Origin: CBDCUQ01 sp965222835 | GTDB taxonomy: Bacteria > Pseudomonadota > Alphaproteobacteria > Rhizobiales > Hyphomicrobiaceae | Assembly: GCA_965222835.1 (NCBI GenBank) | Contig: CBDCUQ010000002.1 | Span: 1 to 64,000 of the forward strand | Direction of reading: 5' to 3' | DNA: 64,000 nt | In this document: piece by piece, positions 16,415-24,321 of the stretch | Position numbering within the stretch: the stretch's first letter is position 1 | How the letters are laid out: every line of letters starts with the position of its first letter | The notes under the pieces: model-generated | Told to the model about the DNA's origin: nothing | What the model saw: the letters and a program-made list of their open reading frames with translations, nothing else | Databases searched by the model: none | Translations under genes and position numbers: made by a program

Positions 16415-16601
16415 AAGCGTCTCCATATCCGATTGGTTTCTTGCCGTTCTTCCGGCGCTCGCCATTGAGCGCGGCCCAAAAGTAGGTGAAGGGCGTGATG
16501 GTGCTCTTTTCGATAATGCGCTCAGCCGAAGCGCACAGCTTGTACTGGGCGTCAATCATCTGCCGGAGCGCGATGCGCTCTTCCTTGGAGATCTTGATCA
16601 T
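16383..16601 (-). CDS. Unknown small protein
   Basis: 72 residues starting MIKISKEERIALRQMIDAQY, then FTYFWAALNGERRKNGKKPI and GYGDAYDRWIDYTTT. The start overlaps the upstream stop (ATGA-type). Aromatic and basic content suggests a small globular protein. No family. Confidence 0.55.
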   Translation of the reverse strand: MIKISKEERIALRQMIDAQYKLCASAERIIEKSTITPFTYFWAALNGERRKNGKKPIGYGDAYDRWIDYTTT

Positions 16602-16924
16602 TGGATCTCCTCGCCCTCCGCGTTAATCTCGGTGACATGGAACTCCGGCTTCATCTCAAAGCAAACGTTGAACAAGCGCACCGCGCCACCCTCGGTACGG
16701 AAGGCAAAGGTCTCGGTCCGACCTTCGGTCATAAACTCTATGTCTCCCTGAAGTCTGCGCTTGGCCCAGTCATCGATCGCAAGAGTGAGGTCGGCATAGA
16801 TCGACCAGAGATCGACGCTACTATCCTCGCCGTCGTCCTCAAACCAGATCGAGCCGCGATGCTCGCACTTGCAGCCCTTACCCCAGACATCGAACCGGCC
16901 GCACCGCTTACACCAACCGCTCAT
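16598..16924 (-). CDS. Unknown protein with N-terminal zinc-binding cysteines
   Basis: 108 residues. CKRC at 5-8 and CKC at 18-20 form a likely zinc site. The rest is acidic with FEMKPEFHVTEINAEGEEIQ at the end. No family recognised. Confidence 0.58.
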   Translation of the reverse strand: MSGWCKRCGRFDVWGKGCKCEHRGSIWFEDDGEDSSVDLWSIYADLTLAIDDWAKRRLQGDIEFMTEGRTETFAFRTEGGAVRLFNVCFEMKPEFHVTEINAEGEEIQ

Positions 16925-16936
16925 GACTTTCCTTTC

Positions 16937-17278
16937 TCAGTCAGATTCATGTGTGGGTTTCCCGGCCACGAAGCGTCTCCACATCCGTTCGCGATTCTCC
17001 GGCGTTTGCATGTTGAAGCTTTCTGCAAAATCCGACCATGGGCGCGGCTCTCCGTCATGGAACCCGGCCCCGCAATTACATGATGGGTTGAAGGTGGCGA
17101 TCACATCGTCTGGTCCGTCCAAGCCCAGTGCGTCGTGCCAGCTGTGATGCACATTGCCGGGGCGCTTAAACTCCCACCCCACCATGTAGCCACATCCGCC
17201 GCATCGGTGATGACCAAGACGCTGCATATTGTTGTCGATCACAACCTTCTTGCACTGCTCGGCTGTTACCTTCTCCAC
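16937..17278 (-). CDS. Unknown protein with two CxxC-like sites
   Basis: 113 residues. A zinc-ribbon-like CGGCGYMVGWEF follows a helical N-terminus, and CNCGAGFHDGEPRPW comes later. Several His and Trp lie between. It looks like a zinc-binding phage protein of unknown role. Confidence 0.58.
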   Translation of the reverse strand: MEKVTAEQCKKVVIDNNMQRLGHHRCGGCGYMVGWEFKRPGNVHHSWHDALGLDGPDDVIATFNPSCNCGAGFHDGEPRPWSDFAESFNMQTPENRERMWRRFVAGKPTHESD

Positions 17279-17290
17279 TATAGAAACCCC

Positions 17291-17488
17291 TTAAAAATCG
17301 TGTGTTTTATCAAGTCGGTGCTTGTCTGCTGGTGACTTCAGCGGCCAGTAGTAGCCACATCGCTCGGCGCCATCTTCTCGGCCGAAGTGGCCGTAGGCCT
17401 GCATGAGTAGATCAGGTTTGGCCTTGAAGCGGTAGCACGTCTCTCGTGATGGACACTGCTCATCCTGGCACATTGAGATGTCCGGCAT
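17291..17488 (-). CDS. Small cysteine-rich phage protein
   Basis: 65 residues. MCQDEQCPSRETCYRFKAKP, then QAY, and a late CGYYWPL, is a pattern I have met in small phage proteins of Proteobacteria. Four Cys could bind a metal. First gene of a leftward run, about 50 bases below a strong promoter. Role unknown. Confidence 0.65.
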   Translation of the reverse strand: MPDISMCQDEQCPSRETCYRFKAKPDLLMQAYGHFGREDGAERCGYYWPLKSPADKHRLDKTHDF

Positions 17489-17536
17489 GCGTTAAGCCTC
17501 CTCAGGACGTTTCACTTGATTAAATGCTTCAAAGCA

Positions 17537-17566
17537 TCTATATGTGCGTGGCACAAGAGTTGTCAA
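17537..17566 (-). promoter_or_regulatory. Strong leftward promoter with inverted repeat
   Basis: TTGACA (17566-17561) and TATAGA (17542-17537) on the minus strand, 18 bases apart. ATGCTT-CA-AAGCAT (17524-17537) lies immediately downstream and may be an operator. It should drive the small-gene run from 17488 leftward. Confidence 0.65.
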
Positions 17567-17657
17567 CAGGCAATTCTGATGTGTTCACACTTTCCCCATT
17601 TTAGTGCATGTCGACCGTGATATGCACACGCCGCGTGCATATGGAAGGGAGGAAGGA

Positions 17658-17738
17658 ATGTACAAGATCGCCGCTCAGAACTACGCAGCCCAGGCCGTCC
17701 GGGGCCACATCGGCAAGACCTATGTCGTCGCACCGTAG
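17658..17738 (+). CDS. 26-residue peptide
   Basis: ATG 17658 follows GGGAGGAAGGA, a very good ribosome site. It encodes MYKIAAQNYAAQAVRGHIGK plus six residues and ends nine bases before the next start. It is the first gene of a small rightward cluster. Could be a real micro-protein or a leader peptide. Confidence 0.4.
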   Translation: MYKIAAQNYAAQAVRGHIGKTYVVAP

Positions 17739-17746
17739 GAGCCGCC

Positions 17747-17998
17747 ATGACCTCCGTACACAAGCAATTTCTCATCGCCATGGTATCCGCGCTGGGGCGG
17801 GTATTCTTCGCCTTGGTGACTCTTCTTTTTGGGTTTACGACGGTCAGCACAACCCTTTTTGTTCTGGCTGTCGTGCGTGTTCTCGGACAGATCGAGGTGA
17901 ACGCGTCCAGGATCATCCTGGAGACACTTGTGCCTGCCAGTAAGAATGTGACTGCCCCAGCTGCGCTCAAAGCTGTGAAGGATGAGCCGGGCCTATGA
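17747..17998 (+). CDS. Small membrane protein
   Basis: 83 residues. A 60-residue hydrophobic N-terminal part contains two likely membrane helices (IAMVSALGRVFFALVTLLFG and TTLFVLAVVRVLGQI), then a basic tail. It belongs to a three-gene rightward island inside a leftward region, downstream of a divergent control region. Moron-like placement; function unknown. Confidence 0.55.
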   Translation: MTSVHKQFLIAMVSALGRVFFALVTLLFGFTTVSTTLFVLAVVRVLGQIEVNASRIILETLVPASKNVTAPAALKAVKDEPGL

Positions 17999-18006
17999 GG
18001 CATAAC

Positions 18007-18183
18007 ATGTCCATAGTGACCGAGATCTGCTCACGCTGCGGCTGCACAAGGGAGTTGCTCGAAGAGACGCTTGGCTTGCTCTCCTGCGATGAGTACGCGG
18101 CGAGGCCAGACCCCAAGTATTGGATAAAGCACTATCGACACGCCAGGATAGTCACCCACAAAGAAAAAGCGTTGGGCAAATAA
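18007..18183 (+). CDS. Small zinc-finger-like protein
   Basis: 58 residues from ATG 18007 (GAGG six bases upstream); ATG 17995 is an alternative overlapping the previous stop. CSRCGC near the start and a later Cys resemble half a zinc ribbon. The C-terminus is basic. Function unknown. Confidence 0.5.
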   Translation: MSIVTEICSRCGCTRELLEETLGLLSCDEYAARPDPKYWIKHYRHARIVTHKEKALGK

Positions 18184-18279
18184 AATCGACCCCTGTCCTT
18201 TCTGGGCGAGGATCTTTTTCTGTGCCGGTCCACGGTGCTCTAGGTAGGGCAGCCCTGGGCGAGCGTCCCAGGCCGCCGG

Positions 18280-18462
18280 TCACCCTGTAAGTTTGCGTAC
18301 AAACAGTAAGGCAACCGCCGTCACTAAGCAGAGGAACCCGATCGCGACTGGAATCCAATCAAGCCAAGGCCAGGACCTACCATCCCAACCATCGTCGGCA
18401 AGCGGATTGTAGGGCTTGCCCATATTTTCGAACTCGATGTAGTCGGGATTGCGCTTTTTCAT
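18280..18462 (-). CDS. Small single-pass membrane protein
   Basis: 60 residues from ATG 18462, six bases after GGAGG. An acidic Pro/Asp/Trp-rich first half is followed by a C-terminal membrane helix (WIPVAIGFLCLVTAVALLFV) and RKLTG. Convergent with the rightward gene ending at 18183; the gap has only a weak CCTGGG/CCCAGG hairpin. Confidence 0.55.
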   Translation of the reverse strand: MKKRNPDYIEFENMGKPYNPLADDGWDGRSWPWLDWIPVAIGFLCLVTAVALLFVRKLTG

Positions 18463-18514
18463 GCGTGTCCTCCTTCTCATCTCCAGTAACCGCACTGATG
18501 GCCAACAAAAGCGA

Positions 18515-18751
18515 TCATGCCGGGATTCGGCTCCATACACCATCGAGGGAGCGCTTGACCCGGCCACGCCAGGCCAACCGCATCAGGCAGTCATAAGCAC
18601 TGTGCTCGTTCTCCCAGCCCATGTGCTTGGCGATCTGCTGGAAGGTTGGGAACCGGCAGCCCTTGGCCAGCTCGGCGTCGATAAAGGCCAGGCACTCGGC
18701 CTGGCGCGGAGGTAATGGTCCTCTGGGTGGGGGATAGAAAGAGTTACTCAC
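18515..18751 (-). CDS. LexA-like winged-helix DNA-binding protein
   Basis: 78 residues from a GTG start with GGAGG just upstream. LPPRQAECLAFIDAELAKG, then FPTFQQIAKHMGW, then HSAYDCLMRLAWRGRVKRS matches the N-terminal DNA-binding domain of LexA-type repressors; no protease domain follows. A perfect GTTTCACGTGAAAC palindrome lies nine bases upstream and could be its own operator. Confidence 0.62.
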   Translation of the reverse strand: MSNSFYPPPRGPLPPRQAECLAFIDAELAKGCRFPTFQQIAKHMGWENEHSAYDCLMRLAWRGRVKRSLDGVWSRIPA

Positions 18752-18759
18752 GAGACCTC

Positions 18760-18775
18760 CGTTTCACGTGAAACG
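18760..18775. promoter_or_regulatory. parS-like palindrome CGTTTCACGTGAAACG
   Basis: The inner 14 bases equal the core of the bacterial ParB-binding site parS (TGTTTCACGTGAAACA); only the two outermost bases differ. No parA or parB gene is visible. It also lies in the leader of the LexA-like gene, so a repressor operator is the alternative. Confidence 0.6.
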
Positions 18776-18804
18776 CACGCACCAGTTGTACAAGATTGAC
18801 CGGA

Positions 18805-20094
18805 TCAGTACTCCTCGTCATCCAGGATGAGCCGCATCCCGGCCGGAGCTGTAAGTGACCCCGCCCCACGACGAAAGATATTCGCCAGCTCGGATGCACG
18901 TACATCGCTCTCCTTAGCTAGGCGTGCGGTGGCCGACTTCTTGCTCGGCTCGCGCCGCTTCGGCGCCCCGGATTCCGGCTTCGTCTTGGTTTCCGTCTTC
19001 CCTTTTTGCGGGCTCGTCTTGGCCTTGGTCTCCGGCTTCGTCTTGCCAGGACGAGATTTCATCATGCCAAGATCAAGTTCCGTCTTGGTAGGATCTCTGA
19101 TGACCGGCGGGGGAGGATTGGCTGGTTGCTTCGTCTTGGGTGTAGCTGCAGCCTTCTTCTCCGTCTTGGGCGCCGTCCTGGCCTTCCTCCTGGTCTGTCC
19201 TGCAGCCTTAGGTCGTGAGGTCGTCACACGCTGAGCTGTCGCCTTGAGCGCAGTCTCCCGGGAAACCTCCTCCATCAAGGCGTTGAGCTTGGCGATTGAA
19301 TCATCTGTACCGCCGCGCGGCTCCGCCCAGCCACCGAAGAACATCTGGTCCCCGTAGCGGCCGGTATCATCGAACTCGAAGCGAGGGACGGCGCCCGGCT
19401 GCGGCGGAGTGAATTGATCGAATAAAGGGCTGCCTTGAACCCTCAGCGGGGGTTCGTGCGTGATACCTTCAGCGTATTGGAACTTGGACCCCAGGGCCTC
19501 GCCCAGCTCATCACTCAGCCATTTTGCATTCTCTGGGCTCTCTTCAGCGAACGCGCGCGCCTCAGCGATGGTCAGCGGCTTGCCGCCTGGGCCCTCGATC
19601 GGCAGTGTGGCGTCATCCATCTTGCCCGAGGCCGGGCCAATGACGCGCTCCCCGCTCTGTCGGCGCCGGGCTGCGTCGCGGAACGGATTCATTAGGTCGT
19701 CCATAATCGAAAAGTCGAGATCATCGATGTATTTCAGACCCTTATTGGCAAGGGACTTGGCTGCCATCACCCCCGAGCCCGCTGCAGCAACCGGCGCACC
19801 GCCTGCACCCAGGCTCTCCACCAGGCTCATGCCGACCTTGTCAGGGCCGTCCATGATCTCGGCGGGGATGTTGTGCCCGCCAAAAACCGGGCTGGCCCAG
19901 TTGCCTGCCGCACGCAGGGCATCCGTGAACCCGCCGCCCTCGGCCTCAGGAGGGTCGTCCGGCAGCATCTGGCCAGGGCCAAAGGCGCCACCCTCTCCAG
20001 GATAGTCATCCGGCGTCGGATCGCGCGGCGGTAAGTCATAGAGCTTGCGAAGAATATCGCTGTTCTCGATCTGCTCTCGTGTGAACCCGTCCAT
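18805..20094 (-). CDS. Large unknown virion-associated protein with Lys/Thr-rich C-terminus
   Basis: 429 residues. The N-terminal half has Pro/Gly loops and an Ala-rich helix (LGAGGAPVAAAGSGVMAAKS). The last 150 residues are Lys/Thr/Pro repeats (AGQTRRKARTAPKTEKKAAA and similar) and then LTAPAGMRLILDDEEY. The tail is likely unfolded and DNA- or RNA-binding. It lies directly after the portal and a second unknown, so it is probably a minor virion or ejection protein. It has the same build as the 433-residue protein at 41937. Confidence 0.6.
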   Translation of the reverse strand: MDGFTREQIENSDILRKLYDLPPRDPTPDDYPGEGGAFGPGQMLPDDPPEAEGGGFTDALRAAGNWASPVFGGHNIPAEIMDGPDKVGMSLVESLGAGGAPVAAAGSGVMAAKSLANKGLKYIDDLDFSIMDDLMNPFRDAARRRQSGERVIGPASGKMDDATLPIEGPGGKPLTIAEARAFAEESPENAKWLSDELGEALGSKFQYAEGITHEPPLRVQGSPLFDQFTPPQPGAVPRFEFDDTGRYGDQMFFGGWAEPRGGTDDSIAKLNALMEEVSRETALKATAQRVTTSRPKAAGQTRRKARTAPKTEKKAAATPKTKQPANPPPPVIRDPTKTELDLGMMKSRPGKTKPETKAKTSPQKGKTETKTKPESGAPKRREPSKKSATARLAKESDVRASELANIFRRGAGSLTAPAGMRLILDDEEY

Positions 20095-20096
20095 CG

Positions 20097-20753
20097 CTAT
20101 TTCTGCCCCAATACAAGCTTTGCTCCGGCCCCGGCATAGTCCCGGGATTCTTTGACTTCCTCGCTGGCCCGCATGATGCGCTGGGCCAACCGGCGCGCCT
20201 GCGCATCCGAAATCTTGACGTCTTCGGCCGCCGCAATGGTCTGCATCATCGGCCCTTTGAGGCGCTTATCCGGATTGCGCTCCAGCCAGGCTTTGGCTGC
20301 CGCATGAATTTCCGGGAAGTTCTCGGCGTTTGCCAACTGATGCACGGAATGCCCGGACTTCGATTGTCCCTGCCGCCCCAGCTTCATCTCGCCTTTAGGG
20401 ATATCCGGCTTAAGACCTGCCTTGCGTGCCGCCGAAGCGCTCTCAGCTGCCTCTCCTGCCGCTTTCTCAGCTGCCACTTTCTGACGGAGCTGGCTGACGT
20501 AATCGAGCCCGTCAGGCAAACCTCCGCCCGTAGAGAGCCGCTCATCCAAAGAGAAGCGATCCTCTGGGCCGTTGGGAACCGGCTGACCCGGCGGCGGGCC
20601 ATCAGATGGACGTGGCATGTCTCCCATCCCCCCCGAAGGTGGTTCGAGATCCTGAAGCCCTGGTTGGTTTAAGGCTTGCTGGGCTCGCGCGAGATAGCGA
20701 TCCGCCGAGCTAGGACCTTGCATTTGCTGTGGAAAATTTCCCCGCTGCTGCAT
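20097..20753 (-). CDS. Unknown protein downstream of portal
   Basis: 218 residues. Gln/Pro-rich N-terminal 70 residues, a helical Ala-rich middle (LRQKVAAEKAAGEAAESASA) and a C-terminal ARRLAQRIMRASEEVKESRD helix. Probably a minor virion or assembly protein by position. No family recognised. Confidence 0.58.
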   Translation of the reverse strand: MQQRGNFPQQMQGPSSADRYLARAQQALNQPGLQDLEPPSGGMGDMPRPSDGPPPGQPVPNGPEDRFSLDERLSTGGGLPDGLDYVSQLRQKVAAEKAAGEAAESASAARKAGLKPDIPKGEMKLGRQGQSKSGHSVHQLANAENFPEIHAAAKAWLERNPDKRLKGPMMQTIAAAEDVKISDAQARRLAQRIMRASEEVKESRDYAGAGAKLVLGQK

Positions 20754-20774
20754 TACCTAAGTCCTTTCAATCGC

Positions 20775-23700
20775 TTACTTTTTTTTGGAGCGTTTTGACC
20801 CCTTTTTCGGGGCCGGTTGTCTATCGTCATTGCCATCAGACTGAGAGGCAGACATTGCCGCAGCACGGGCCCGTACATTCCCCTCCTGAGTGCTGATTGC
20901 CATGTCATTCTGCGCTTGGGCGTTGTTGAGCTGCATCTGCTGGGCGTTGAGAGCCGCCTGCTGTTCGGCCTCCTGAGCGCGCTGGGCCATCTGCTGCTCA
21001 TTGAGTTGGGCCTCCTGCTCCATTTGGCGCTGCTTGAACTGGGCTTCCTGCTGAGCCTGCATTTCGGCGATCTGGCCCTTCATCTCGATCTCGCGGATCT
21101 TGGCCTGGGCCTTCATCTCCTCGACCTGCTGTTTCAGCTCTGCCATCTGCTGTTCATGGCTCATCTTTTGCTGATGCTTCTGCTCTTCCATCTGGAGCTT
21201 GGCCTGGCTCTCCTCCCGCTTGATCTGGGCTTTCTCGCGCTCGACCTCGATCTTGCCCTGCTCACCTCCATCTCCGCCGTCGACAGCCGGGAGGCCTGGC
21301 ACCTGAGCCATGGCTGGGGCGATCTGCGCGGCGATCTGGGCAACCACCTCAGGCGGCGCACCGGTGGGAACGGGAGGCTGCTGTTCCTGGCCTGTTCCAT
21401 CCATGGGCAGATTGCCCTCGATTTGTTCCGGGGGCATTTGGGGGGGGATTCTGCCCATTTCCTCCCCTTGACCTGCCATTTGCGGGCCGAACGGAACCAC
21501 ATTGCCGCTCTCCGCTCCAAATGCGACCCGAGGATCTACGCCTGGTGGCGCAAGCTGGGGCATGCCGTCAGGCCCGAGGCCTGGCATCTGCGGCTCGAAC
21601 CCGGGCTGAGTCCCTCCAGCCTGATTTGGGTCAGTCTGAGCCTGCGGATCGCCCATAACCGGGGGTGCGAGCGGGGCTGGTGTACCGAGTCCCCTGGCGT
21701 GTGCGGCCCAGGCATAAGCGGCGTGCTGGCCAACGAGCGCGGCTAGGTTGGCGCCGATCTGTTCCTGGATCATCTGATTAGCGCCATACTGCGGGTTCTG
21801 AATAAAGGCAGCCAGGTGTTGCAAATGCTCGACATGCATCTGGTCCGGATAAGCCTGCACCGGCTCACCTCTGAGCAGGGCCTGGATCTCGCCCACCGGG
21901 TCCATCGGCGGCGGCGGGGTGGTTTCCACCATCAGCTCCTCGATGTCCGGCACCTTCATGCCCTCGAGCACCCGCTTCAAGGCGACCGGCACGCGGATCA
22001 CTTGCGGGTTCTGCATGGCGAGCTGGTAGACCGCATCGTTCATAGCGTTCCGCTGCACGGCGCTGAAAATGTTCGGATCTGAGACGGGAACGACATTCAC
22101 GCCTGGCGCGAAGTCCTCCATCATCACGCCTTCGTGCTGGCCGTCGACGTCGTAGGGATAGCCCTCCTGGGGCATGTACTCCTGGATCAGCTCGTAGCGA
22201 ATGCGCGCCTCAGCCGCCAGGCTCATATGCAGACCACGGTGAATCGTCGAGAAGACTTTCTGCGACTGCTCGATCATGGCGACCGTCGAGCCGACCGGCG
22301 CGTTCTTTGGATCTGTGTCGCCCGTAGCCGTCTCAGTCGTAGCTGCAAATTTCTCCGAGCGATCGATGAGAATGCCGAGCACCTTCTCGAGGACCGGCGA
22401 GGGCTCTTTGAACTGCGGCGTGTAGAAGGCTTTGGCGATCGTCTCTGACGGGGCCTGTACCTTTTTGTAAACACCAGGCTCCAGGGTCAGCTCTTGGTCA
22501 CGGATGGCGGCGTCGTTACCGACAAAGCCGCCTTGCAGCGATGCGGTTGCCGCGCCGTCGATGATGAGACGGAGCGCGCCGGTTGCCGCAGCCTGCAACC
22601 CACCGATGAGATGGAAGAAGCCTAATGCATAGAAGCCGACACCAGGCACGAAGTTATACGGCACAAAGCACATGCGCCGACGTTTCAGCGGGTCCTGTTC
22701 TTTCCAGCCGCGGTAGATCGAGAGTACCACATGCGTCTCGCGATCAAGGGTGACAATGTAGGGGAGCGCGATTCCTGTTGGCTCACCTCTTTCGTTCTTA
22801 TCTTCAAATCCCGGCAGATCGAGTTCGCAGTAGACCTCGTAAAGCTCGTGGCGAGAATCGCGAATGTCGTCGGATTGCTCGGTGTCCTGGATCTCAAGCT
22901 TGATGTCCTGCTCTTCGGTGAGTTCCTCAACGCTGGCACGCGCAAGCGGCACATCTCTATAGACACCGGCCACCTGTTCTTTTTTGATCTCGTTATGCGT
23001 GCGCCAAATGCGATGCGTAAAGCGCGGCGCGCTTTCAAGGTCCGAGAATGCGTGGTTGATGATAAAGTCTTCGGCCGCGACATAGATCGAAACGTTACGC
23101 CCGAGTACGCGATCGCGATAGATCTTTTTCATGCAGGTGCCCTGCCATGGCAGAGCCCAAAGGAGGCGCGAGTGCTCGTGATACCAGCCCTTGTCGAGCA
23201 GCATCGCCTCGTGGTTCATGTAGCTCGAGACGCGGTCGGAACGCTGGATAAGATCGTCGCTTGAATCGCCTAGCACCTGGCCCTTGAACGGTCCCTCGGC
23301 TGGGACCTGCTCACCCATCGAGCGCGCCCAGAACTGCACGGTCGCTTCCGAGATGATCGGCATCACGGCTGTCGAGGCGCCGGGGAAGGGGCCATCGTCG
23401 ACCTCATCGTCGATTAAGCCCATCATGGCCATGCCGTTTTTGAAGCGGCTGGTCCACGGCTCGCGGGCCGAGACATCCAGCTCAACCTCTTCGATCAGGT
23501 TGTTGGCAATCGCCGACAGCTCGCGATCCTCGAGCTGCTCGGCCAGATTCTCTGCAAAGCCCGCCGATCGGGCGGCGGGCATCAGATCGTCTTCGGGGTG
23601 GACCTCCAAGATCTCGCCGGTCTTGTCGTCAATTTCAAATTGACTATCCGCGCCTGTGCGGTCGTCGACCTCGAAGGTGAGGGGTTTTAGCCAGTCGGCT

Positions 23701-23795
23701 GGAACTTCGCTTTGAGGCCCGAAGGGGGTGGGCTCGGGCGCACCATCCTGCAATACATCCTGCATTTCATACGGTGCGATGGGCGCCATATCCAC
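20775..23795 (-). CDS. Portal protein with long Gln-rich coiled-coil C-terminus
   Basis: 1006 residues. After an acidic N-terminus, the segments EPWTSRFKNGMAMMGLIDD, FPGASTAVMPIISEATVQFW and YVTFDRETHVVLSIYR-like strands, then PYNFVPGVGFYALGFFHLIG and GALRLIIDGAATASLQGGF, follow portal proteins of large P22-like podoviruses. The core ends near 680. The remaining 320 residues are Pro/Gln/Gly repeats and a long coiled coil (QMAELKQQVEEMKAQAKIRE), then a Lys end. The dodecamer would form the DNA channel; the coiled tail may be a barrel or internal tether. It has its own short leader after a strong terminator. Confidence 0.8.
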   Translation of the reverse strand: MDMAPIAPYEMQDVLQDGAPEPTPFGPQSEVPADWLKPLTFEVDDRTGADSQFEIDDKTGEILEVHPEDDLMPAARSAGFAENLAEQLEDRELSAIANNLIEEVELDVSAREPWTSRFKNGMAMMGLIDDEVDDGPFPGASTAVMPIISEATVQFWARSMGEQVPAEGPFKGQVLGDSSDDLIQRSDRVSSYMNHEAMLLDKGWYHEHSRLLWALPWQGTCMKKIYRDRVLGRNVSIYVAAEDFIINHAFSDLESAPRFTHRIWRTHNEIKKEQVAGVYRDVPLARASVEELTEEQDIKLEIQDTEQSDDIRDSRHELYEVYCELDLPGFEDKNERGEPTGIALPYIVTLDRETHVVLSIYRGWKEQDPLKRRRMCFVPYNFVPGVGFYALGFFHLIGGLQAAATGALRLIIDGAATASLQGGFVGNDAAIRDQELTLEPGVYKKVQAPSETIAKAFYTPQFKEPSPVLEKVLGILIDRSEKFAATTETATGDTDPKNAPVGSTVAMIEQSQKVFSTIHRGLHMSLAAEARIRYELIQEYMPQEGYPYDVDGQHEGVMMEDFAPGVNVVPVSDPNIFSAVQRNAMNDAVYQLAMQNPQVIRVPVALKRVLEGMKVPDIEELMVETTPPPPMDPVGEIQALLRGEPVQAYPDQMHVEHLQHLAAFIQNPQYGANQMIQEQIGANLAALVGQHAAYAWAAHARGLGTPAPLAPPVMGDPQAQTDPNQAGGTQPGFEPQMPGLGPDGMPQLAPPGVDPRVAFGAESGNVVPFGPQMAGQGEEMGRIPPQMPPEQIEGNLPMDGTGQEQQPPVPTGAPPEVVAQIAAQIAPAMAQVPGLPAVDGGDGGEQGKIEVEREKAQIKREESQAKLQMEEQKHQQKMSHEQQMAELKQQVEEMKAQAKIREIEMKGQIAEMQAQQEAQFKQRQMEQEAQLNEQQMAQRAQEAEQQAALNAQQMQLNNAQAQNDMAISTQEGNVRARAAAMSASQSDGNDDRQPAPKKGSKRSKKK

Positions 23796-23904
23796 TCCCC
23801 CATGGTGCCAAAACTCAAAAACGGCTCCAGATCGCAGGAGAAGAAAGATCCGACCAGATGCGGGGAGATTGAGTGATTCGGACGCGCTTGCCCATCGTTT
23901 TTTC

Positions 23905-23945
23905 GAAAAAAGAGCCCGGGTGCTCTGTAGCTCCTCGGGCTCTCT
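23905..23945 (-). terminator. Strong rho-independent terminator upstream of portal
   Basis: Minus-strand stem AGAGCCCG / CGGGCTCT (23943-23936 with 23918-23911) followed by TTTTTT. It ends transcripts coming from the H1-like gene before the portal start at 23795, implying a separate promoter or read-through for the portal. Confidence 0.75.
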
Positions 23946-23966
23946 TTGGCAGAATGGTCGCTTGAT

Positions 23967-24116
23967 CTACCGCCTTCGGGCGGCAACCCGCTTCTTAGCC
24001 GGATTCGCAGGCGGTGTCGCGGCCACCTTGGCCTTTTTCGGCTTCTTCTTCGCAACGTCCTTGAGCTTGGTGACGTTGCTCTTTGATTTTGCTGCTTTCT
24101 TCTTTGCTGCTGCCAT
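23967..24116 (-). CDS. Histone H1-like Lys/Ala-rich peptide
   Basis: 49 residues from ATG 24116, after an excellent AAAGGAGGAG site. It is almost only Lys, Ala, Pro, Arg and Val (MAAAKKKAAKSKSNVTKLKD...), like the C-terminal tails of bacterial histone H1-type proteins. It should bind DNA or RNA. Flanked by terminators on both sides, so it is a self-contained unit. The upstream open frame to 24482 is not coding. Confidence 0.6.
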   Translation of the reverse strand: MAAAKKKAAKSKSNVTKLKDVAKKKPKKAKVAATPPANPAKKRVAARRR

Positions 24117-24133
24117 GGGCTCCTCCTTTGGCT

Positions 24134-24170
24134 CCAAAAGGAAACGCCCGCCGGGTCTGTGCTCCCGGCG
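24134..24170 (-). terminator. Terminator-like hairpin below the porin
   Basis: Minus-strand stem CGCCGGG / CCCGGCG with an eight-base loop, then GGCGTTTCCTTTT. It lies between the porin stop and the H1-like start. The T-rich tail is four bases from the stem, so strength is uncertain. Confidence 0.5.
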
Positions 24171-24181
24171 AGCGCTCAAGC

Positions 24182-24217
24182 TCACACCTGACCCCGTGCC
24201 TGAGTGCTGGTTGGCAT
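24182..24217 (-). other. 11-codon mini-ORF before a terminator-like hairpin
   Basis: ATG 24217 has AAGGAG seven bases upstream and encodes MPTSTQARGQV. Its stop lies 12 bases before the hairpin at 24170. The layout is that of a leader peptide, but it may be chance. Confidence 0.3.
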
Positions 24218-24321
24218 GAGCTATCTCCTTGCGTGTCGTTGGCACCCCCGGACGGGATTTGTGAGAGAACAGCTTACATACCGCCGCTTGCCCGGAACGG
24301 CCCCGCTCTCTCGCCAACAGC

